DNA of 64,000 bases. Origin: Homalodisca vitripennis. Taxonomy: Eukaryota > Arthropoda > Insecta > Hemiptera > Cicadellidae. The position numbers were made by a program, and so were the translations under genes. The stretch covers positions 113,219,501-113,283,500 of the forward strand of contig NC_060213.1 of assembly GCF_021130785.1 (NCBI RefSeq), in the 5' to 3' direction. This document shows, piece after piece, positions 43,902-54,003 of the stretch (position 1 is its first letter; the number at the start of each line of letters is the position of its first letter). The notes beneath the pieces are model-generated. The model did not search any database. It saw nothing but the letters and a program-made list of their open reading frames with translations, and was not told where the DNA came from.

Positions 43902-46900
43902 TATACTATACAGCCGCATGTGAAACTGACTGACTGATATATGTATACAAATTCTAACATAGTTCTAGAAGTGCTGGAAACTTGAAATTTGGCACGCGGG
44001 TACCTTTTGCCGTGTAACCGACAGGAAAAGTCTGAAAACCGGGAATTTTTACTTTTAACCCCCTCAAAAAAATTCCCAAAAAAATCGCGCATTCTTCACC
44101 CCTGCAGGCATTTTTTTGTAAGCCCGATAGCGGGCGAACCGTTGGAGCTAGCTTCGATCTGACGAAAAATCGTTAGTCAGGAATGAAGTGAACTACAAAA
44201 AAGGTCCAGTGACTTTTTGCTCTATCTTCCATGGTTAAGCGACAAAACGCTTGAACATTTGACATTCCAGAGATTTTTTTCGCTTAAAATAAAGTTTCGA
44301 GCTCGATAGCGGCCCCGAACGGTAGGTTGTAGCTCAAATCTGATTGACCCATCAAATTAGCAAATTTTGCGATCTACAGAAAAGGTCCAGTAACTTTTTT
44401 GCTCTATCTCCATTAGTTTTGTCGAAAAACGTGATTATGTGCAATTTTTTTTGTAATTTTTCACGTGAAAACTTTGTTTTTGGGGTCGATAGCGGCGAAA
44501 CAATTGGTCGGAGGTCAAAATAAAACAAAGGTTAGATTTAGGAAAATAATATGATCTACAAAAAAGGGCTAATGACTTTTTAACTATATCTCCATTAGTT
44601 TGACCGCAAAACGCGATTAAGTGAAAATATTTGGAAATTTTCGCCTACAAATTTACATTCCGGGCTTGATAGCGGCTAAACGGTTGGTCGTAGCTCAAAT
44701 CAGATTTTCATGTGGATTTAGAAAATCACGTGATCTACAAAAAACGTTCAGTAACATTTTGCCCTATCCTCATCGGTTTTGGCCGCATAACGCGTTTTAA
44801 AGTTTTGATTTTTTTGAGTTTTTACGTGAGATTTTGTTTTCTGGGCTCTATTTCAGCAACAAAACCTTAGTTCTAGCCCAGAGTAAAAATTTGATTTTAA
44901 TACAAAATAATGCGATCTACACAAAAGGTCCAGTGACCTTTTACTCTATCTTCATCATGATTTACCGTAAAACGTAATTATATTGTAAATTTCACTTTAA
45001 AAACTTTTTTCGTGCTCGATAGTGCCGAACTGTTGGTCCTAGCTTAAATGTAAAACTTTTCATATAACTAGCTATTGAATCAAACAAAAAGGTCAACAAA
45101 AAAGGTCCAGTAGCTTTTTGTCGTTTATCTTTCCGTAAGCCTGGTTTAATGCTCTAAAAAGGCAAATTCTTTGTCGTCAATTTTAGGGGTTTTAAATCTT
45201 GCAACTATAATTAGTGCGATTCGTGCTGGTTCCAGATTTGACCTTGTATTACTACGTTACCGAGTGACTAAAACCCCCCTCCACGTCGGGAGTTGGCTGA
45301 GCGTTAGTGAATCTTCAATAGTAGATAGAGACAGAGTGTAGGAAAATCCCGAAAAGTGAGAATTTTTTCATTTTCAAACCCCTCCAAAAAAATTCCCAAA
45401 AAATCGCGCATATCTTCACCCCTGCAGGCATTTTTTGTAAAGCCCGATAGCGGCGAACCGTTTGGAGCTAGCTCGGAATCTGACGGAAAATTCATGGTCA
45501 GGAATGAAGTGAACTACAAAAAGGTCTAATGACTTTTTGCTCTATCTTCCATGGTTAAGCGACAAAACGCTCGAACATTTGAAATTCCAGAGATTTTTTT
45601 CGATAAAAATAAATGTTTCAAGCCCGATAGCGGCCGAACCGTTGGTCGTAGCTCAAATCTGATTGACTCATCAAAATTAGCAAATTGCGCGATCTACAGA
45701 AAAGGTCCAGTAATCTTTTGCCCTATCTCGATTGGTTTGGCCGAAAAACGTGATTATGTACAATTTTGTTGTAACTTTTACGCGAAACTTTTGTTTTTTT
45801 GGGGTCGATAGCGGCGCGAAACCATTGGTCGGAGGTCAAAATAAGACTAACGTTTTATTTAGGAAATAAGATGACCTACAAAAAAGGTCCAGTGACTTTT
45901 TTACTATATTTCCCTTAGTTTGACCCCGCAAAACGCGATTAAGTGAAAATATTGGACATTTTCGCCTAAAAATTTACATTCCGGGGCTTGATAGCGGCTA
46001 AAACGGTTGGTCGTAACTCAAAACAAATTTTAAACGGGATTTAGGAAATCACGTGATCTACAGAAAAGGTTCAGTTGACTTCGGGAGTTGGCTGAGCGTT
46101 AGCTAAGCGTCAATAGTAGATAGGGACAGAGGAATATTTATTATGTTCACAGACACAATACCCTCTAAAAAAGGCCCAAGTGTGTCATTAACCCCCGGTA
46201 ATATTAACCCCCCCCCCGGGGATTTCCTGGTATGACCTGATAACCTCCTGTACATTCAACCCCCTGATGTGTTTAACCCCCCTGGTAACATTAAACCCCC
46301 CCCAGGGAATTTCCTGCCATGACCTCATGTCCGAATTTTACCAGTCACCAAATCTCTTAACCCCCCCCCCTGGGAAGATCCTGGTATGACCAGATAACCC
46401 CCTGGAGACTTATCCCCCCGGTAACGTTAACCCCCCCTGGGAATTTGTTCATATGACCAGACAATATCCTGACGAAATTAAACCCCCTCTTGTCTTAACC
46501 TCCTTAACATTAATCACCCACCCAGGGAATTTCTCGCCTTGACTAGATAGTCTCCTGGTGATATTAAACCCCCTGTTCGACTTAAAATACTGCCTTTGAG
46601 GTCGGTTTTTATTATGTTTATACTAAACAATTCAAGATAGCTGACCCGTGCAGACTTTTCTCCCGAGCTCATTTCTGGCTAAACCATAGGTCGTAGATCA
46701 GATCTGAGGGCACAATCGAAAGACAAAATTAAATTTCCAACAAGAAAGGTCCAGTCACTTTTTGTCGTATCTCTAACGGTTTAACCGCAAAATGCCCTCA
46801 AAGTCAAAAGTTTTTACGAATCCGGAAAAAATCTATGAAAAAGGTCAATTTTTAAATCCCTTGTCATTTAACTTAATGTCCGGACTTAACCAGTCACCGA

Positions 46901-46977
46901 ATTCCGCTTATCCCGAATTTGCAAAGCGTTACTTTGGGGGCCTGGGGGCGTAGCCCCCAGCGAGCCGAAGGCGAGTA
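43902..46977 (+). mobile_element. Composite modular element, copy 2, head to tail with copy 1
   Basis: Same start (ACAGCCGCATGTGAAACTGA at about 43,909) and same end (hairpin at 46,942-46,960, then CGAGCCGAAGGCGAG) as copy 1. It is longer because the 182-bp module block is present twice: modules at 44,126, 44,305, 44,488, 44,668, about 44,847 and 45,018, then again at 45,446, 45,626, 45,807 and 45,990. C-rich modules follow at about 46,170-46,580. Sequence divergence between matching modules is modest, with many one-base length differences in homopolymers. Confidence 0.85.
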
Positions 46978-48230
46978 TGTAGAGATACTATCGTTTTTTA
47001 CTTTTAAAGTGTAAATACAGAAATAATTGTACGAAGTCCTAGTAATCGATTTAAAAAGAATTGGAAAGTGTAAGTTAAATGACTTTTAAAAGATGAAAAA
47101 GTATACTGTTAAACAAATGCCAAGTAATAATAAAAGGGGGTAATATATTTTAAAAGGAGCAGAGTGTTATAGCTTGTTACTTACAAGGAGTACGCCACAT
47201 TACGTGTCACGTAACTGGCTTCTCTGAATCTGCATGCAAAAAGTTAAGTCTAGCTTCATGTGTTACCATGTCATATGTTACAATGTCATACACTATTCAG
47301 TAAAAAAGTATTCTGCAATTTTCTTGTTGCCATTGTGGTTACCTCTTGGTAACTCGATATTGCTTGTACTTAAATGAGGTTTCATGAGATATCAAGTGGA
47401 CAAACAGACAGATAGACAGATAAAAATTATTGTTTTCAGGGCCCATGAACTCAGCCTTTGCTAACACTCAGCCATAAATATTTTACAATGGATAAACATT
47501 ATTTTTTAATTCATTATAACTTTCACGAATATTTACATACATTATGCTGTAAATACACATACTAATAATTACTACTCGACTGCAATATAAATATTATGCA
47601 ACAATAACTCACATTTCAGGGCTTTTATTAGTCAACTTATTAATGATAATAGATTTTAATTATAAAGAGTCTATAATTATTGCAAACGAGTGTACATTCT
47701 AGTGGCACAACAAAACGCGTTTTCCCGTTCGTTTCTGTTAGTATAGTACCAGCACCCTATCATTCACATTATATTAAGTCTCATCAAAACCTTGCACATG
47801 AAAAGTGACTGTTATCAAAAAGTTAGTTTATTCTACTAGTATAAGTACTGTTACGAGGAATCTTTAATTTCAGTATGAAAAATTTAATATCCGGAAACAT
47901 TTTCATATTGAAAACGTCAATAAAAATGTATTACCAGAATCAAATTCTTCCGGCTACACCATGTTGAAACACCGATTACAGAATTACTCATATCTTCCTG
48001 ACAAGGAGATCCTCCTCAATCAACAGATGTTAAATCGAAACTGAAAGACTTTTATTTCTGTTATTATAATGGGCCCTTAAGCATAAGAAGTAATATTATA
48101 CACTATTACATTTTATATGTACGGACGCAATATCCTAAGGACTAAATTTAAAGGTATAGAGTGTTTTAAAGTATTTACTTTAGGTTAACTAGTTATTATT
48201 CTAAATAAGCATGTAATATATGTTATATTT
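46978..48230. other. AT-rich, little recognised
   Basis: A patch at about 47,185-47,290 resembles 48,235-48,300 and 48,458-48,530 (AGGAGTAC(G/A)CCAC pattern, then ATGCA and TCATATGTTAC). A short ACAGACAGATAGACAGAT run lies at about 47,405. Confidence 0.4.
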
Positions 48231-48234
48231 TTTA

Positions 48235-48690
48235 CTTAGGAGTACACCACGTCTCCTGCCAAGTAATTACATTCGCTTAGGATGCATTAAAATTCAAGTC
48301 TATAAGTAATTTCCTTAGGGCAGACTTGCATTAATATGCCATAAGTTAAAATGATGTATAATTGTACCTATATTACACAATATATCACATGTTAAAATGT
48401 ATATATTGTACCTGTAGTGCACAATATGTCACATGCTAAAGTGTCATATTTTTGTACCTGGAGTACAACATGTCGGGTGTAAAGTAACGGGATTCCTTGA
48501 GGTTGCATTAAACTTAATTTATGTGAGTCAAATGACATATCTGACTGTACATGACTGATCATGACAACAAGGCAGACAAAACATTAGCATCGGACATATA
48601 ATTCACTTCAACAAGAAATGAATATACACGTGTAAAGCCTATGAATTGTTGTGAGAAGTGGGTAACTGATAGTTCTACAAGTAACAATGT
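48235..48690 (+). mobile_element. Helitron-like internal and 3' remains with 45-bp tandem
   Basis: TTGTACCT recurs at 48,362, 48,406 and 48,452 as a two-and-a-half-copy tandem of about 45 bp containing ACAATAT(A/G)TCACATG. It is followed by CATGACAACAAGGCAGAC and a degraded GTGAGAAGTGGGTAACTGATAG end, the 3' blocks of the 22.0 and 39.8-kb elements. Confidence 0.5.
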
Positions 48691-49170
48691 TTTTCCCTCG
48701 AAAGTAGCATTAAAGTAGTAAGGAAGTTAAGCTAAATCAGTTTTGTTTAATTGACTGCTACCAGTCTCTGAGATACCTAACTGTGAGAGTTGATGCGGAT
48801 TACAATAACTTAATGGAATATTCTTTGTAAGCCAATTTATCAAGACGTGTCTGATATTATGATAATTTTGACGATAGTCTCTCTGCAGTGTTTTATCACG
48901 TTGATCTCTTTTTTTAATTTAACTAGTTATCGTCTTTGCTATAACTATAATAACAATATTAGGCAATTAGATTGTCTTGGAATAAGAACTTAGCCAATAA
49001 ACCACTTTCAAGACTAATACTGCTTGAACTCCATACCCCAGATTGTAACGACGAGATGGATGAAAACGTTCTTATCCAACCCTTATTTTCAACAATAAAA
49101 TGTTTTATTTGATATTCCAAACTACATTTAGTTTATGTGGAAAAGAAGCTTTTTTTGCGTTGGGGTATTG
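48691..49170. other. AT-rich, nothing recognised
   Basis: No supported feature. Confidence 0.4.
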
Positions 49171-49179
49171 GGGTGGATT

Positions 49180-49560
49180 CACAGATCCTCACACGTCAAC
49201 CTGAGCTTATTGTGTGCCCCTTTGATGTTAGAGGGGTAAACCTATCTTTGTGCCCTTAATTAGGCTAAGAAGCTTTTCCCCGATACTAGCATCTGGTTCG
49301 TCGCCTGGTTGTTTATCACCGAAAAGAGCCCTTCTCCTTGCTCCCAGTCTCTCACAGTCAAGTATTATGTGTTTTGCAGTCTCTTCAGACTTATTGCAGA
49401 GTCTACACTCCGAGTCCTCATTTCGTAAACCTAGAGTGTTTAGGTGCTTCCTAAAGTGGCCGTGTCCAGTGATCAAGGCAATCACTTGCTTAAACTGATC
49501 CCTGCCCAGCCCCATCAGCCATCTGGTGAAGCCGGAGCTAAAAATAAGAAGCTTAGTTCA
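49180..49560 (-). pseudogene. C-terminal tail of a non-LTR element with C2HC knuckle
   Basis: A 95-codon frame (49,228-49,515) with VIALITGHGHFRKHLNTLGL followed by C37-x2-C40-x8-H49-x4-C54. This TGH...HL...C2HC pattern is the far C-terminus of reverse-transcriptase proteins of I/Jockey/R1-type elements. Upstream the match stops near 49,540, so the copy is heavily 5'-truncated. The frame itself is intact. Confidence 0.75.
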
Positions 49561-49599
49561 TATAGCTTTTTCCTCAGATGGTTCACCCATAATGGAGGG

Positions 49600-51880
49600 T
49601 ATGTTTAAACCTATGGAGTGTGAGTGCCTTGCCTGTCTTTAAATTTTCTAAATGCATCGTCGCTATGGTGTGGTTATTTAAATTTTTCTAAAACTTCCAA
49701 ATTTTGCAACACTATTATTAGTAAAACAACACAATAAAAGTTCACAAGTGAAAACATTACTTAAATAAAAGAAGTTGAATTCTAACAACATTAAAATTAT
49801 CATCTACATTCTTTCATAGTTTGTTTATCTATATAGATACCAATTTAATATTGCATATGTAAATATAAAACATCCCTACACGATCTTTACACATCAATAA
49901 GAATCTAATTTAATGAGAAATATTAAATACATTTCGAACTTCAGTTATAAAATGTTATAACTGAAATTCAGACTCTCACAATATAACGGTAACTTTATCT
50001 CATTATTAAACAGTTTCAGTTATAACTACCTCATTAGACTCTGAAGTGCATAACGAGCTAAACCATTACGCAGCTTAACAATGAATATTGTATCGCGTCT
50101 ATGAAAATCTTCTAAAACGCATATTCTAGTACAAACATTTGGTCTTGACGAGCAACTTTTTAATTCCAACAATAATTAATTGTTTTCATAATTGGTTGGT
50201 TATATTTCATATTGCAAGAAATATGTTTACCGTATATAACAAATTTTATGTAGCATATAAATGTAGCAATCTCTTTGAAAGCTTAATTTGTATGGTGCAA
50301 TAATTAATAAGGGAACGTATATACAGGATGTCTGTTAAGTCTCGAAACTTATAAGGCTAGACATGAAAAAGAAACTTAAAAACTAAAATTTTTGACAATG
50401 AAGTTGTCACGTTATAAACTAAATTTATTAACGAAATTTGTACTGTAGGTTATTGACAACTAGGAAGAGGGCTCTATTTTTGTAAAATACAAAATGGCAA
50501 ATGCCTGAAATACTGTTATCCTTTCTCAAATTAAATTAAATATCTTTTAATGTTTTTTGAGCATCCGATCATATTTTCAACCTCTGATCCCATATTAATA
50601 ATATTCACAGTTGCTTAGGAAAGATTCAAAACCAAAATTTAAAAATTTGAATGTTAAATGTGTGTTAAGCGAAGGAACGTCTGTACTTTATTTATTAACA
50701 TATCCTTCATTTCTAAAGTTGATACTTTAATTTTAGCCATCCTTAGGCTGTGAGTTGTCGAGTGTTAGAAGCAGCATTAATGGTAAAGAGCTTATATTCA
50801 TGGAATTGTGATAAGCCGTCGAACATGGCCAAACCTCTCTGTTGTGAGCATTTCACACAGATTATACATGGCCTTGTAGATCCATGTAAAGTTCATAAGT
50901 GTCTTGTAAATAAATAAACGCTCATGTTATTGTACGTTTTACTAATAATAATATGCTTAACTTGTCACAATGTTTGTTTATCTTAGTGAGAAAGTTTGTA
51001 ACAATATTGTACTATTTAATATACTTTCAATTCATAAAACTCTATAAAACTTTTTATTTTAAAGTTTAGGGTTCAGTAATTCCACTTGAAAAGACTCTTG
51101 AGTTTCTTATAGAGGACGAAATATTTTATATTGTAATTTGTTAGTAATTTTTGAACTGATGTCATCCGGCAAAAAATTTACCAATCGCATTAATATAAGG
51201 AATAAGATGATTATTCTTTTTTATTGTTATAATTAAATAATAACTTTGCTGTATTCATTTTGATTCAGCGATTAATTTTGAATAGAGTGTAAATTTAGTG
51301 TGTATAGAGTGCAAATTTAAACATTTTTAAGTTAATTTTATAATATGACTTCTAGGAGTAGAAAATCCACATTAAAAAATTACTAAACTCAACGACAAAT
51401 ACGTTTAAAATAAAAAATATGAAATACAAAATACTGAGATATCAGTTTATTATTATCTTTTTTATAATAACTGTTATCACAGAGCTTAATATTTTACGAA
51501 TAAGTTGGATAAATTACAAAAGATGTATTGGTTTGTAATTCCTATAAACATTATTATTTTGTTGACTCTCCATCAAATCTTAAAAGTACAATTTATTTTT
51601 ATAAATTTTGGGCAAAAAAGAGCTAAAAAAATGTGTGAATTACATTTAGACGGCTTATTTCTTTCCAAACCCTGATCACTAGTGATTATTTAAGAATAAT
51701 TTAAAACCGTTTTCACACTTATTCAATGCATGTGTACGAGATTATTTTTCTCAATGTTTTAGTGAAATTGTAGGACTTGTTTTCGGAGCCAAACAGGCAC
51801 CTCTGTTTCTTTTTAAATCTTTAGAATTATCAACTTTGACATGGTTAATATTTTGTCATAGTAAGTCATAAAAACATGAA
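49600..51880. other. AT-rich, no gene recognised
   Basis: At about 50,325 ACAGGATGTCTGTTAAGTCT resembles the generic end of some DNA transposons, but no partner end was found. Nothing else. Confidence 0.4.
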
Positions 51881-51884
51881 TTTT

Positions 51885-52917
51885 TTTTTGTTTTTTTTAG
51901 GGAGAGGAGGGAAAATGCATTTACGCACACAGGTGGCCAGCCTGTAGTGTGGGGCTCTCACAAGGTGGTAAACTACCCACTAAAAACCTCCTCTACACTT
52001 CAGGATCCCAACCCGGAAACTGTTTGTCACATTACTTCAGTTTAGGTCTGAATTTTACCTAAGCCCTCAGGGCTCGTGCCTATCCAGCCATCAGAAAGTC
52101 AAAGGTCTAAACCGCATTTTGGTCTAGATCTATCTTTTTAGCGCGGAGAATACCCTGGACAAAATGAGACACACAGTTCCAGTTGTCCTGACCCTCCAGC
52201 ATCACTTGGCAGACAGAGTCCACCGAAAAAACACCCAGAGTGCGTGTTGCCTCAAGGCGGGGCCTTTCGCAATGTGGGCAGCGGAAGAATGTATGCTCCG
52301 CATCATCGGGAACACCCGAGCAATAAATGCAGTCCGGTGAACTGGTCTTTCGCATCAAGAAAAGGTAGGACTGAAAATATCCATGACCGGTGAGAAACTG
52401 GGTGAGGTAATAGTCCACCTCACCATGTCGCCGTTTCACCCAAAGCTGGACCATCGGTATCAGCCGTGCTGTCCAACGTCCTCGGGTCTCTTGATCCCAC
52501 AACTCCTGCCATTGCCGGTAGGTGCGGGTGCGCTCTTCTGATTTGGCACGTTCCTTGCCGATCTCGCCTTTTTGCTGGTATATTGCTTTCCTCTCCTCAG
52601 CCAGAAGTTTGACCGGGATGACTCCAGCATTCACCAGGACGGCAGGCTCAGAAACTGTACGATATGCTGATGCGACTCTAAGAGCTGCTTGTCGCCGCAC
52701 CCGAGCAAGCCGCATCCGATACACTTCCTTATTTAATGCATCTGCCCACACCTCAGCTCCGTACAGGAGGACGGACTGGACTGCAGACATGAGGAGCCGT
52801 CTTCGGCTAGACCTGGGACCACCGACGTTGGCCATTAGCCTACTAAGGGATTGCACTACCTTAGCGGCCTTGTCCGCAGTACGGAAGATTTGGTCTCTCC
52901 AGGGGGGATCGTTTTAA
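51885..52917 (-). mobile_element. R1-like non-LTR retrotransposon, 5'-truncated
   Basis: On the minus strand: a coding tail from about 52,917, a 3' untranslated part from 52,106, and a poly(A)-like end (T-rich on the + strand, 51,882-51,900). No 28S rRNA sequence flanks it, so it is not in the canonical R1 target. Confidence 0.8.
52107..52856 (-). CDS. C-terminal part of R1-like reverse transcriptase
   Basis: A 249-codon intact frame; the coding match actually enters from about 52,917, so the first Met is internal. Residues 22-36 (LMSAVQSVLLYGAEV) are the typical post-RT segment, with the Arg-rich AALRVASAYRTVSEPAV at 57-73 after it. Then comes LTQFLTGHGYFQSYL at 151-165 and a C2HC zinc knuckle C176-x2-C179-x8-H188-x4-C193. 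These are characteristic of R1-clade elements. The RT catalytic motifs are missing because of 5' truncation. The uninterrupted frame suggests a fairly recent insertion. Confidence 0.85.
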   Translation of the reverse strand: MQSLSRLMANVGGPRSSRRRLLMSAVQSVLLYGAEVWADALNKEVYRMRLARVRRQAALRVASAYRTVSEPAVLVNAGVIPVKLLAEERKAIYQQKGEIGKERAKSEERTRTYRQWQELWDQETRGRWTARLIPMVQLWVKRRHGEVDYYLTQFLTGHGYFQSYLFLMRKTSSPDCIYCSGVPDDAEHTFFRCPHCERPRLEATRTLGVFSVDSVCQVMLEGQDNWNCVSHFVQGILRAKKIDLDQNAV

Positions 52918-53885
52918 GAATAAAATATTGGTTTTGGAGTTATTTAAAATATCTTTCCCCAACACTAAATAGTGATTAGATGTTAAGTATAGAGTAGAAG
53001 GCATTATAAATCCACATCAAGTAAAAGATGTTATTTACCTTACTGTAAAAGAATAACAAAATATGCCTGTCAATACAGTGTTTACGTTTGGCATATTTTA
53101 AAATTAACACTGATGGGTCTCAGTTTTGTACGTCATTGTCTGTATTTAAAAGAGCCTTTAAGTTTGATTTCAAATTTATAAATCTTCCTTCAGTATTAAT
53201 CTCATGATGTTTAAAATAAGATATACATTCGCTTTTAATATTAACTTTTATTTTTTATATGTTTGGTATATTCTGTTCAAAATAATGAAATTTCATATTT
53301 TATGTTATAAATCCATTATTACTTTAAAGTTCATATTTGACGCAGCCAAATTTAGGACATCAAGAATGTTACGCCCTATTGTAATCTTTCAGCTTAAAAT
53401 AATAACATTAAATATACGTTGTGAAGACTTAGGGCAAAATGATAATTAAGATTATAACATTTATAGTAAAATATAGAGTATGTAGTTGTGTTTTTGAAAT
53501 TAATGTTGTATACATATCCGGGCTGTAACGCTTCATTGCGGTTACGAAGGTGTAAGATATTGTTTCTTGATTGGTCTTTTATTTAATAAACGGGTAAAAA
53601 CATCAGTCATAAAAGTTTTTGTTTTGAAAAAGAAATAAAAATTATTAAAAATAAACGAAAACTAAGCAAACAAGATTCTCTGTTTAAGAATAAATTAAGT
53701 TTTGTATAACACCAAGTTCAACTCGACAAAAAAGCTTTTTAAACTTTGCTATTCATTTATAAGTTTAATTGCTAATCCATCCGCAGGAATTTACACGTAG
53801 ATTGTAATCTCATGAATATTACCTTAGATATTCTGAATTAAGTAACGTATTAAATGTATTGGAAACAATTTTGGTAAGAAATATA
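52918..53885. other. AT-rich, nothing recognised
   Basis: No supported feature. Confidence 0.4.
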
Positions 53886-53889
53886 ATCT

Positions 53890-54000
53890 AATTAATTTCA
53901 ATAAAGAGTGATGAACACAAGAGATTGCTCCGCCGGGACTCGAACTTGGAAATCTCACTTATCGGGCGAGTATGGGTATATACCACATAGTCCGCCACAC
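53890..54000 (-). mobile_element. tRNA-derived SINE head
   Basis: On the minus strand: GTGGCGGACTATGTGGTATA (A-box region), CCCATACTCGCCCGATAAGT, then AAGTTCGAGTCCCGGCGGAG (B box and T arm), and a body through TGATG...ATTGAAATTAATT. The acceptor stem does not close and a T-loop position is altered, so it is not a working tRNA gene. Confidence 0.65.
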
Positions 54001-54003
54001 TTT

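Noticed and set aside
43733..45811. Open frames of 60-86 codons inside the composite elements
   Set aside because: They differ between equivalent modules and are interrupted in the matching copies, so they are not conserved as protein.
41869..45990. CRISPR-like array from the regular 182-bp spacing
   Set aside because: The whole module is repeated and diverged; there are no short identical repeats with unique spacers and the context is animal DNA.
50325..50370. DNA-transposon end (ACAGGATGTCTGTTAAGTCT)
   Set aside because: No matching inverted end or coding sequence within reach.
53925..53998. Functional tRNA gene on the minus strand
   Set aside because: The B box is good but no cloverleaf closes, and the sequence continues into a SINE body.
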